Source: SOKG01 sp964502665
GTDB taxonomy: Bacteria; Chloroflexota; Dehalococcoidia; SZUA-161
DNA length: 23,371 bases
Reading direction: 5' to 3'
NCBI GenBank assembly: GCA_964502665.1
Contig: CAZCXP010000023.1
Span: 1 to 23,371, forward strand
Below, one piece after another: positions 8,074 to 16,111 of the stretch (position 1 is the stretch's first letter; every line of letters begins with the position of its first letter). Both the position numbers and the translations under genes were made by a program. The notes beneath the pieces were generated by a model that was given only the letters and a program-made list of their open reading frames with translations, ran no database searches and had not been told where the DNA came from.

Positions 8074-8173
8074 NNNNNNNNNNNNNNNNNNNNNNNNNNN
8101 NNNNNNNNNNNNNNNNNNNNNNNNNNNNNNNNNNNNNNNNNNNNNNNNNNNNNNNNNNNNNNNNNNNNNNNNN
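8074..8173. other. assembly gap of 100 Ns
   Basis: Exactly 100 unresolved bases join two contigs; this length is the usual placeholder for an unknown distance. Reading frames that appear to run through it are artefacts. The left contig ends in about 280 bases without a clear gene, and the right contig begins at the first base of a tRNA. Confidence 0.99.
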
Positions 8174-8248
8174 GCCAGCGTAGCTCAGTGGTAGAGCAGC
8201 GGTTTCGTAAACCGCAGGTCGTCGGTTCGAATCCGACCGCTGGCTCCA
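8174..8248 (+). tRNA. tRNA-Thr (anticodon CGT)
   Basis: A complete cloverleaf: acceptor stem GCCAGCG/CGCTGGC (7 bp, perfect), D stem GCTC/GAGC, anticodon stem GCGGT/ACCGC with loop TTCGTAA and anticodon CGT at 8206-8208, variable loop AGGTC, T stem GTCGG/CCGAC with loop TTCGAAT, discriminator T and an encoded CCA at 8246-8248. It decodes ACG. Its first base directly abuts the assembly gap. It converges with the glucan phosphorylase gene on the other strand. Confidence 0.97.
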
Positions 8249-8285
8249 CAGCTTCAAAATCGCTTGAAAATATTCAGCCCTTTAT

Positions 8286-9992
8286 TTACGAGTAGGCGTT
8301 GGCCAGGTATTGGATCACCATTCGTTCAGCGTTGTAGTAGGAGCCATTTATGGCGATGGCCGAGCGCATCACCCTGGCGTATTCTAACGGCCGCTTGTAA
8401 TACATTGGGATGATCGAGTACTCCAGCTTGTTATAGAGCGCAGCAATCTCCCGCGAGCTGTCGGTTTCACTATCCCCCTCTTCCCCGATAGCCCAGCCTG
8501 TGACACCCTCCACGCAGCCCTCGATCCACCAGCCATCTAAAACGCTGAGACTGGGCACCCCGTTGAGGGCGGCCTTCATGCCACTCGTCCCCGATGCCTC
8601 ATGTGGCCTCTGCGGGGTGTTCAGCCATAGGTCGACGCCGGAGCATATCAGTTTTGACAGCGCCATGTCGTAGTTCTCCAGGTACACAATTGCCACCGCG
8701 TCGCCCAAAGTGGCAGCGGCTTCATAGATGGAACGAATCAGAGCCTTTCCCGATTCATCGCGGGGATGAGCCTTGCCAGCGTAGACAACCTGCAGCGGTC
8801 CTGCCTCTCGAGCAATCCTCCTCAGGCGGTTCGGATCGGAGAAGAGCAGATCGGGCCTTTTGTACTCTGTTGCGCGGCGGGCGAAACCAATTGTCAGCGC
8901 AGCGTGGTCTAGCTTAATCTCATTCTTTCGCTCCACCTCCGCTAGAAGAGCCTTCTTGGCCTCGGTATGGGCGCTCCGGATTTCGTCGAGCGGGATACCG
9001 ATGGCGTACCGCAGGTAAAGGTTATCGCGGCGCCATTCAGGGATGTGGCGGTCGTAAAGGCGAGCAAAGGGATCGGACGTCCAGGTAGCGGCGTGTACAC
9101 CATTGGTCACAGAGTTTATGGGATAGCCAGGAAACATGTCGCGTGATATCTCCTCATGCCGCATGGAAACGCCGTTTATGTAGTGGGAGGAAATGAGCCC
9201 CAGGTGAGTCATGTTCAGAGTCTCGTCCAGAAAGCATCCGGCGGCAGCCAGACCAGCGGTTCGTTCTGCGCCCAGGATTTGTCGAACCATGTTAACGGGG
9301 AATTTGTCGTGTCCTGCGGGCACAGGCGTATGGGTGGTGAAGACGCACTGCTTGTGGATTGCCTCCATATCTGCCTCGGTTACTGCGCGCAGGCTGCTCC
9401 TCTGTGTACGCTCCTCCAACAGAGCCAGCGCGAGAAGCGCAGAATGCCCTTCGTTCATATGATAGGTTTGCACATCGCTATGCCCCAGAACTCGCAGAGC
9501 GGCTACTCCACCCAAACCAAGGCAAGCTTCCTGGCACAAACGATAACGGTTGTCTCCACCGTAGAGATAGTCGGTCAGAGTCTGGTCCCAGGGATCGTTG
9601 TCGGGCAGATCAGAGTCCAAGAAGTATACCGGCACCTCATGGCCTGTAATGCCGCGCACTTTGTAAAGCCAGGGACGCAACTGAACGTGCCGCCCCTCGA
9701 TCTCCACGAGCGCCCGCCGTGGTAGTGGCTCCAGATAGTCTCGCGGAGACCATTCAACCGGGCTCTCAGACTGGTTGCCCTGGTCATCCAGGTGCTGATG
9801 GAAGTAGCCTTTGCGGTACAACAGTGTCATGCCTACCATGGGTATGCCCAGATCGGCAGCGGCACGCAAAGTGTCGCCAGCAAGCACGCCCAGGCCGCCG
9901 GCGTAGGTGGGCATCGCCGGATCAAGACCTACTTCCATGGAGAAATAGGCCACCGGCGATGGTTGAGCTACCAGTCCAGTCAGAGGCGACAT
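8286..9992 (-). CDS. glgP: alpha-glucan phosphorylase, short form
   Basis: A 568-residue PLP-dependent glycosyltransferase family 35 enzyme that releases glucose 1-phosphate from glycogen or maltodextrin. N-terminal PVAYFSMEVGL and TYAGGLGVLAGD are typical of the alpha-glucan phosphorylase family, HMNEGHSA and EYKRPDL follow, and the PLP-binding lysine is K473 in GTSGMKAALNG. At this length it lacks the N-terminal DUF3417 extension of the roughly 850-residue relatives. The frame stays open upstream to 10049, but I choose the ATG at 9992 because GGAGGG lies seven bases before it and the longer version would overlap the phosphoketolase stop. It is the last gene of the ackA-phosphoketolase-glgP operon, 22 bases after phosphoketolase, so it likely feeds that enzyme through hexose phosphates. 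Confidence 0.92.
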   Translation of the reverse strand: MSPLTGLVAQPSPVAYFSMEVGLDPAMPTYAGGLGVLAGDTLRAAADLGIPMVGMTLLYRKGYFHQHLDDQGNQSESPVEWSPRDYLEPLPRRALVEIEGRHVQLRPWLYKVRGITGHEVPVYFLDSDLPDNDPWDQTLTDYLYGGDNRYRLCQEACLGLGGVAALRVLGHSDVQTYHMNEGHSALLALALLEERTQRSSLRAVTEADMEAIHKQCVFTTHTPVPAGHDKFPVNMVRQILGAERTAGLAAAGCFLDETLNMTHLGLISSHYINGVSMRHEEISRDMFPGYPINSVTNGVHAATWTSDPFARLYDRHIPEWRRDNLYLRYAIGIPLDEIRSAHTEAKKALLAEVERKNEIKLDHAALTIGFARRATEYKRPDLLFSDPNRLRRIAREAGPLQVVYAGKAHPRDESGKALIRSIYEAAATLGDAVAIVYLENYDMALSKLICSGVDLWLNTPQRPHEASGTSGMKAALNGVPSLSVLDGWWIEGCVEGVTGWAIGEEGDSETDSSREIAALYNKLEYSIIPMYYKRPLEYARVMRSAIAINGSYYNAERMVIQYLANAYS

Positions 9993-10014
9993 AGAAAATC
10001 CCTCCGCAATGTAA

Positions 10015-12489
10015 TCAAACGATGACTCCCTCCGGGGATGCGCGGCCATCCAGGGCAGCTAGCTCTTCAGAGGTCAGGAGTTCCTCACGTTGTATATCGA
10101 GTAACACAGCAGACTCCTGCAGAACATGCGCCCAGGTGCAGCGATTAACGAACAGCATTCCAGGGACAGTCAGGGTGCCACCTCGAGCTATGAACCCGAG
10201 CGCGCTCGTCCGACGATAGCCCGTGTTCAGCGGCTGTAAGATACCCATGATCGGCTCTGGCCTGTTGTGAGTGACGAATATGCGTAATGGGACAGAGTCC
10301 GGGTACAGCTCTGCACTTAGTTCGGTAGGGGCAATATGGGCCTGTTCACCCCCGCTGCGTGGTGCTCGGAACCTACCCGGTTCCAGCATGTACACCACTG
10401 AGTGCGCTATCCCTCGCTCGGTCAAGCGGAACGACGCTTTGAGCACTTCCTCCAGTTGATAGGCTCCTATGGCAGTCAGTATCAGGCGCTGCTCGGCAAC
10501 ATCCGGCGTGGCCCAGTCCAAGCGTAGCGCCCCTTGATCCAGCAGGCGAGCTGCCTCCTCCGAGGTGAACAGGTCTGGAATCTGGTCGATCTTCGGCACC
10601 ACTAGCGTCCAGATTTGGCCGTATGTCTGGTAGACGGCACCCGTCACAACTGCAGCGGTGTTGTAATCGGGTACGAAAAGCACTCGCGACACGTTTGAGA
10701 CCTCCCCAAGCATGGCCTCCGCCATCGCCGGGTCTTGGTGGGACTGCTCGTTCTTGGCATTCTCCCATGTGTGGGACGTGAGCACCAGAGGTATCGAGAG
10801 CCATGACTGCTTGGAGCCCTTCTCCTGGCAATGGTTGGCGAAGATGATTTCCTGTCGGACTACACCGTGCATTTTCGCGCCGAATGCCTCATAGGTGGCA
10901 ATAAGGTTGATGCCCCCCTTGTTGGCCAATGCCGCAGCCGCTACAGCCTCCTCATTGAGGGCTGTTATCACGGAGCCGTGGATGTCCTCGGGGATGGTTG
11001 GCTCGGAATCGGTGACACGGAAGTTCAACGCCTCCAAGGTCTTTATTAGGCGATTAGAGCGCATTTCGTCCGGGTTTCCCACCCTGGGCCTGAGATGGGG
11101 GTTTGCCCTGACAGTAGCCAGGAACATGGAGTCGACCGCGGACATGGGCGATGTCCTTGTCCATCGGGACATATCCCGACGATCATCGGGGACGGGACGC
11201 GACACCGGCGGTGGCACCTCCTGCAACTTCACGGAGCGATTGGCCAAAGGGTGTTCTCGTTCCCTGGCGCGACCGGAGGTCTTATGATGCTGGAACTTGT
11301 CGATAGCCTCTTTGAGCTCGTCCACGGGGACCCAAAGCCGCTGAGCACTCTCGTTGAACTGGTGCGCGGCGACAGGGTCGCTGTGAGGATTGGACATCAG
11401 GGGAAGGTTATGGGCCAAGTTAGTACCCTCGCCGTAGAAGCCAGCTCCCTTGGGCGCTACTGCTATTCCGTAGGGTAGTCGCACAGGATAGCTGTCACCG
11501 TAGGTCTTTAGCGCCTCCGCGGCCACCTTCAGTCGGTACTCCATCTCGAAGATCGCCCAGATAAAGGCAGCGGGATCCCTGCCGTCGAAGACGATGGGGT
11601 CGAAGCTGTTGAGCATCAAATGTCGGACGAACCAATCGACGCCGCCCGCTTGGGACATCGTCGTCCTCTGGTCTATGCGGCGGCCGTTGCTGATCATTAT
11701 CGGCGTCACCAGGCCGCAGTCATCGAGACGCCACCACCGTGGCACCCAGTCACTGCCCCGCTGCTCCTCGAAGGCTCCGTCGCTGAGGAAAACGACCAAC
11801 CGCTCGCCTGGCAGCGGCATGTGTACATACTGAAGTTCCACAAACCCCAGATATCCGGCCTCCGCCATCCCCCCACCAGTGTGCGCGTTGACATGGCTGC
11901 CCAATGGCGAGTCCTGCTTTCCGTCCGCTCCCAGCTTGTAGGAATAGAAGTCCCGCACGTAGCGGGTGAGCCCATCGTCGGTGAGAGAATAGCGCTCCGC
12001 GTGAGCTGGAGTCATATTGTCCAGAAGGAGGTTAGCTGTATCGATAGCGGCAACACAATGCCCCTGGCCCATGATCCAGGAGCGTGTGTGCCCGGTGATG
12101 GCATTTATGGCCATGTAGCCAGTGTAGGCAGGCACCATATTGAGGGATCCACCGGTGTGCCCCTCAGGCCGGGGCTTGAAGTCCTCAGGGGCTAGCTCCC
12201 GGCCATCCAAATACACATTGCGGGCGTAGGTCTCGTGCACCACAACCCACATAGCGGCGCTGGCTACTCGGTCCGCTGCGTTTAGCAATTCAAAAAAAGG
12301 TACACCATCTCCTCTGACATCCCAGCCAGATAGCACATCGGCCATGGCGAAGATACGATCCTGGGTCTCCACAGTATGCTGTATGACCCCATAACCAGCC
12401 GCCCAGCCGTCTGCCGCTGGATTCCTTCTGCGATATAGGGCAACGCGTTCTTCCCTACGAATTGCTTCGGCTTTCGCGCTCTTGTTCAT
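10015..12489 (-). CDS. divergent phosphoketolase (ThDP-dependent, XFP superfamily)
   Basis: An 824-residue thiamine-diphosphate enzyme with the phosphoketolase layout. Phosphoketolase cleaves xylulose 5-phosphate or fructose 6-phosphate with phosphate to acetyl phosphate. Matches by eye: GHTGG (110-114) for GHWGT, GQGH (141-144) for GPGH, a Gly-rich EAGYLG segment (210-215) for EGGELG, SDGAFEE (236-242) for the ThDP-site GDGEAET, SNGRRI (267-272) for LNGYKI, and later LTSHTWENAKNEQSHQDP, close to the standard LTSHVWRQDHNGFSHQDP. Several otherwise conserved residues differ, so this is a separate branch. I recall that such relatives have carried inconsistent database names, including xylulose 5-phosphate 3-epimerase. 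The ATG at 12489 follows a GGAGGAGGAG run. Acetate kinase 52 bases upstream supports acetyl phosphate as product. Confidence 0.78.
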   Translation of the reverse strand: MNKSAKAEAIRREERVALYRRRNPAADGWAAGYGVIQHTVETQDRIFAMADVLSGWDVRGDGVPFFELLNAADRVASAAMWVVVHETYARNVYLDGRELAPEDFKPRPEGHTGGSLNMVPAYTGYMAINAITGHTRSWIMGQGHCVAAIDTANLLLDNMTPAHAERYSLTDDGLTRYVRDFYSYKLGADGKQDSPLGSHVNAHTGGGMAEAGYLGFVELQYVHMPLPGERLVVFLSDGAFEEQRGSDWVPRWWRLDDCGLVTPIMISNGRRIDQRTTMSQAGGVDWFVRHLMLNSFDPIVFDGRDPAAFIWAIFEMEYRLKVAAEALKTYGDSYPVRLPYGIAVAPKGAGFYGEGTNLAHNLPLMSNPHSDPVAAHQFNESAQRLWVPVDELKEAIDKFQHHKTSGRAREREHPLANRSVKLQEVPPPVSRPVPDDRRDMSRWTRTSPMSAVDSMFLATVRANPHLRPRVGNPDEMRSNRLIKTLEALNFRVTDSEPTIPEDIHGSVITALNEEAVAAAALANKGGINLIATYEAFGAKMHGVVRQEIIFANHCQEKGSKQSWLSIPLVLTSHTWENAKNEQSHQDPAMAEAMLGEVSNVSRVLFVPDYNTAAVVTGAVYQTYGQIWTLVVPKIDQIPDLFTSEEAARLLDQGALRLDWATPDVAEQRLILTAIGAYQLEEVLKASFRLTERGIAHSVVYMLEPGRFRAPRSGGEQAHIAPTELSAELYPDSVPLRIFVTHNRPEPIMGILQPLNTGYRRTSALGFIARGGTLTVPGMLFVNRCTWAHVLQESAVLLDIQREELLTSEELAALDGRASPEGVIV

Positions 12490-12541
12490 CTCCTCCTCCT
12501 CGTCACCAAGTTTGGACTGCGTGGCAAAGGTATGAAATGGC

Positions 12542-13771
12542 TTACTTTGCTTTCCTCTGACGTGAATTCAGGCAACGAATGGTATCTTGAGCAATGATTG
12601 TAGCCTCATTCACCGGTATGACGTAGGCGTGAACTTCTGCATCGTCCTTCGTAATCCGAGCCTCTACTCCCACTGCCTCTCGATTTCTGTCCGCGTCCAG
12701 GAGAATTCCGCACCAAGACAAGCCGGCACAGATACGGGCACGGACATCGGGAGAGTTCTCACCGATGCCACCCCCGAACACGATAGCATGCGCACCGCCT
12801 AGAGCAGCGAGGTAGGCTCCGATGTACTTGCGCACGCGATAGCTGAACATATTCACCGCCAGTGCAGCCCGCTGATCCCCCTGGCTCTCCGCATCCAGCA
12901 ACTCGCGCATGTCCCTTGACTTGCCGGATACCCCCAGCAATCCCGATTGCGTATTGAGCCACCTCTCGACTTCCTTGACGTCCACACCCTCCCGGTGAGC
13001 CAGGAAGCCAGCCAGAGAGGGATCAGCATCCCCACACCTGGTTCCCATCATCAGCCCCTCCAGAGGCGTAAACCCCATTGAGGTATCAACAGAACGTCCT
13101 CCATCAACCGCCGTTGCCGAGCACCCGTTGCCCAGTTGCACCGTGATCAACCTCACGCTCTCCACTCGAACAGCAGTGATAGCAGCGTAGCGTTCAGTCA
13201 TATATCGGTGGGCTATGCCGTGGAAACCATACCTCCTGATACCATGCTTTTCCGCCAGGCCTTGTGGTATGGCATACCGGGATGCATGGTCTGGTAAGCT
13301 GCGGTGAAAGGCTGTGTCGAACACGGCCACCATCGGTATCTCACTCCCAAGCGCTTCACGGGCACAGCGGATGGCGCTCAAAGCAGGACCGTTGTGCAAG
13401 GGTGCCAGACCGCCTATTGCCTCAAGCCCTTCTATGACAGCGGCATCGATCGGAGTCGGCTCAAAGAAGCGCTCACCGCCGTGCACTACCCTGTGGGCTA
13501 CCGCGCCCAGGCCCTCCGGTGTCAATAGTTGGGAAGATTCGATCCACTCCAGCACAATGCGGGTTGCCTCGCCGTGGTCGGCTACTACCATGGTTTTGCG
13601 CAGGCCCGTGCCCTGTCCAGACCTGAAGTCGATGATTGCCCGGTTGCCTATCCTGTCGACAACGCCCTGAGCCAACCTGGCAAATGTATCTGGGCTCGCC
13701 GTGCTCTCATCGACACGCAGAAGCTGGAACTTAAATGTCGAGCTCCCACAGTTGATGACCAGCATCTTCAT
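12542..13771 (-). CDS. ackA: acetate kinase
   Basis: A 409-residue acetokinase that converts acetyl phosphate and ADP to acetate and ATP. The N-terminal phosphate loop is INCGSSTFKF (residues 6-15), and the catalytic residues line up with the Methanosarcina enzyme: R94 in AHRVVHGG, D152 in FDTAFH, H184 in GFHGIAHRY and R245 in MGTRCGDADP; GGGIGENSPDVR near the C-terminus is also typical. IAH replaces the usual TSH after the catalytic histidine, a modest departure. The ATG at 13771 has AGGAG ten bases upstream. It is first in the operon with phosphoketolase and glucan phosphorylase, with no phosphotransacetylase in view, so acetyl phosphate probably comes from phosphoketolase. Confidence 0.94.
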   Translation of the reverse strand: MKMLVINCGSSTFKFQLLRVDESTASPDTFARLAQGVVDRIGNRAIIDFRSGQGTGLRKTMVVADHGEATRIVLEWIESSQLLTPEGLGAVAHRVVHGGERFFEPTPIDAAVIEGLEAIGGLAPLHNGPALSAIRCAREALGSEIPMVAVFDTAFHRSLPDHASRYAIPQGLAEKHGIRRYGFHGIAHRYMTERYAAITAVRVESVRLITVQLGNGCSATAVDGGRSVDTSMGFTPLEGLMMGTRCGDADPSLAGFLAHREGVDVKEVERWLNTQSGLLGVSGKSRDMRELLDAESQGDQRAALAVNMFSYRVRKYIGAYLAALGGAHAIVFGGGIGENSPDVRARICAGLSWCGILLDADRNREAVGVEARITKDDAEVHAYVIPVNEATIIAQDTIRCLNSRQRKAK

Positions 13772-13816
13772 ATGGTGTGAACTCCTCGCCTCAAAGCCTC
13801 TGCTGCCGTTGCGTCA

Positions 13817-13845
13817 ATGATATACATGTCGAGTATGATAGGCAA
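13817..13845 (-). promoter_or_regulatory. promoter of the ackA-phosphoketolase-glgP operon
   Basis: On the minus strand TTGCCT (13845-13840), a 17-base spacer and TATCAT (13822-13817): four of six and five of six matches to the sigma-70 consensus. It lies about 40 bases before the ackA start, an ordinary leader length. Confidence 0.5.
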
Positions 13846-13943
13846 ATCCGATGCAAAAATCCCAGAACTCTGCCCATAGAACCTGCAAAGCTATCACATT
13901 TCAGGACAAGTACCATACGCCTCCTTACGCCGCCCGAAGACGC

Positions 13944-13971
13944 TTGACAGTTTGCTGGAATAGTTTACTAT
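13944..13971 (+). promoter_or_regulatory. promoter of the glgE-treS/mak-malQ-glgB operon
   Basis: A perfect TTGACA (13944-13949), a 16-base spacer and TACTAT (13966-13971, four of six) sit about 50 bases before the glgE ATG. It faces away from the ackA promoter in the same 250-bp intergenic region. Confidence 0.5.
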
Positions 13972-13979
13972 TTATTCCA
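13956..13979. promoter_or_regulatory. inverted repeat overlapping the glgE -10 box (operator candidate)
   Basis: TGGAATA (13956-13962) and TATTCCA (13973-13979) are perfect inverted 7-mers separated by ten bases; the -10 hexamer lies between and partly under them. The 24-bp span fits a dimeric repressor. The binding protein is unknown and no regulator gene is adjacent. Confidence 0.45.
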
Positions 13980-14021
13980 CCGCTCAGTGCTCCATTGATT
14001 CGTTAGCTGCAGAAAGAGACA

Positions 14022-16025
14022 ATGTCCGAAGTGCCAGTTGAGGGACGCAAGACACGCGTAGTAATCGACGGGGTAAAGCCCGAGATCGATTCCGGTCGCT
14101 TTCCCGCAAAGCGCACCATTGGTGAAGAGGTGGTCGTGGAGGCCGACATCTTTGCCGACGGGTATGACGTGCTCTCGGCTGTACTCCTGCACCGAAAAGA
14201 TGGGGATTCGGAATGGATTGAGACTCCTATGGAACCTCTGGTCAATGACCGTTCGCGGGGCTCTTTTAGAGTCTCTGAACTCGGCACCTACCGCTACACT
14301 ATTGTGGCTTGGGTTGACCAATTCAAATCGTGGCGGCGCGACCTGTCGAAGAAGGTAGAAGCGGGACAGCAGGTTGAGGTTGATCTTCTTGCGGGAGCGC
14401 AGCTCATCGGCGAGGCAGGCCAGCGCGCCTCTTCTGCCGATGCTCAGCTTCTCCAGAAGTGGCAGAAGACCCTGTCTTCAACTCAAGATCGGGAGCAGGC
14501 TAGAGTCAGACTTGCCTTAAGCGAAGAAGTGTTGACACGCATGGAGAAATACTCAGATCGGCACTCGGCCGTCACCTATCCCAAGGAGCTTCAGGTGCAG
14601 GTCGACCGTGAGAAGGCTCGTTTCAGCACCTGGTACGAGATGTTCCCTCGCTCCACCGCCTCTCAGCCAGGGCGTCATGGTACCTTCAAGGACTGTGAAG
14701 CCCGCCTGCCCTACGTAGCCGGCATGGGGTTTGACGTCCTCTACTTCCCGCCGATCCACCCCATCGGCCTTGCTAACCGAAAAGGTCAGAACAATGCCCC
14801 TGAGTCGGGCGCGAACGATCCCGGTACCCCCTGGGCGATAGGGGCTGAAGAGGGCGGCCACAAATCTATCCACCCCGACCTCGGCACCCTGGAGGACTTC
14901 CGCAGGCTCATGGCCAAGGCTGAGGAGCATGGCATTGAGATTGCCCTGGACCTGGCTTACCAATGCTCCCCAGACCATCACTATGTCAAAGAGCACCCGG
15001 AGTGGTTCCGCTGGCGGGCGGATGGCACTGTCCAGTATGCCGAAAACCCGCCGAAGAAATACGAGGACATCTATCCACTTAATTTTGAGTCCGAGCATTG
15101 GTGGGAGCTCTGGGTGGAACTCAAGAGCATCATGCTGTTCTGGATCGAGCAGGGCGTGCGTATTTTCCGCGTGGATAATCCTCACACGAAGCCATTCCAG
15201 TTCTGGGAGTGGGCGATTGCGGAGATGAAGAAAGACCACCCGGAAGTGATCTTGCTCTCGGAAGCCTTCACCCGCCCCAAGATCATGTACCGGCTGGCCA
15301 AGCTTGGCTTCACTCAGTCATATACCTATTTCGCCTGGCGCAACACTAAATGGGAGCTTACACAGTACTTCACCGAGCTTACTCAAACAGACATATGTGA
15401 CTACTTCCGGCCTAACCTGTGGCCCAACACTCCCGACATCCTAACCGAGTACCTTCAGTCTGGGGGGCGCCCTGCGTTCATGACACGGTTGGTGCTGGCA
15501 GCAACCCTGGCAGCAAGCTATGGTATCTACGGACCGGCCTTCGAACTCTGTGAGGCTAGACCCAGGGAATTGGGGAGCGAGGAGTACCTGGACTCGGAGA
15601 AGTATGAGATCAAGCATTGGAACATTGATAGGCCAGACAGCCTCAGAGATTTCATCGCGCGTGTGAACCAGATCCGACGTGACAACCCGGCTCTCCACCG
15701 CAACCTGAGTCTGGACTTCCACACTGTCGACAACGAACAGATCATATGTTACAGTAAGAAAACGGAAGACCTTTCCAACGTTATAGTGGTGGTTGTGAAT
15801 CTGGACCCTCACTACACTCAGTCGGGGTGGGTCGATCTGCCGCTTTCAATGCTGGGAATCCCCGAACAACAGAGTTTTCAGGTACACGACCTGCTGAGCG
15901 ATGCCCGATACCTCTGGCACGGCCCGAGGAACTACGTGGAGCTCAATCCACACGTCTGTCCAGCCCATATCTTGCGCATCCGCAGGAGGGTCCGCAGCGA
16001 ACGGGACTTCGAGTACTACATCTAG
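14022..16025 (+). CDS. glgE: GlgE, alpha-1,4-glucan:maltose-1-phosphate maltosyltransferase
   Basis: A 667-residue GH13_3 enzyme that adds maltosyl units from alpha-maltose 1-phosphate to glycogen-type glucan. An N-terminal beta domain (about 1-110) is followed by a helical region and the TIM barrel, which opens with STWYEMFPRS and LPYVAGMGFDVLYFPPIHPIG. The nucleophile is D385 in FRVDNPHTKP and the acid/base is E414 in LLSEAFTRP; the 29-residue spacing equals that of Streptomyces GlgE D394/E423. The ATG at 14022 is preceded by a weak AAAGAG. First gene of its operon; the maltokinase that makes its substrate is fused to TreS two genes downstream. Confidence 0.95.
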   Translation: MSEVPVEGRKTRVVIDGVKPEIDSGRFPAKRTIGEEVVVEADIFADGYDVLSAVLLHRKDGDSEWIETPMEPLVNDRSRGSFRVSELGTYRYTIVAWVDQFKSWRRDLSKKVEAGQQVEVDLLAGAQLIGEAGQRASSADAQLLQKWQKTLSSTQDREQARVRLALSEEVLTRMEKYSDRHSAVTYPKELQVQVDREKARFSTWYEMFPRSTASQPGRHGTFKDCEARLPYVAGMGFDVLYFPPIHPIGLANRKGQNNAPESGANDPGTPWAIGAEEGGHKSIHPDLGTLEDFRRLMAKAEEHGIEIALDLAYQCSPDHHYVKEHPEWFRWRADGTVQYAENPPKKYEDIYPLNFESEHWWELWVELKSIMLFWIEQGVRIFRVDNPHTKPFQFWEWAIAEMKKDHPEVILLSEAFTRPKIMYRLAKLGFTQSYTYFAWRNTKWELTQYFTELTQTDICDYFRPNLWPNTPDILTEYLQSGGRPAFMTRLVLAATLAASYGIYGPAFELCEARPRELGSEEYLDSEKYEIKHWNIDRPDSLRDFIARVNQIRRDNPALHRNLSLDFHTVDNEQIICYSKKTEDLSNVIVVVVNLDPHYTQSGWVDLPLSMLGIPEQQSFQVHDLLSDARYLWHGPRNYVELNPHVCPAHILRIRRRVRSERDFEYYI

Positions 16026-16111
16026 ACAGACCGCGGGACGGCAATCGGAATGTATCCCATTAGAAGGAAAGCTGGTGACGGAGGACCTGAATCTTCCGAA
16101 GGAGGGGTGTC

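Noticed and set aside
7990..8295. Open frames on both strands running through the 100-N block.
   Set aside because: They exist only because Ns were read as open codons; the right-hand part is the tRNA and its flank.
10373..10831. Long alternative frame (152 codons) on the same strand as phosphoketolase.
   Set aside because: It lies wholly inside the phosphoketolase gene in another frame, has no ribosome site and no family-like sequence.
14553..15239. A 228-codon minus-strand frame opposite glgE.
   Set aside because: It is a shadow of the GC-rich glgE coding sequence; the glgE frame contains all the conserved GH13 motifs.
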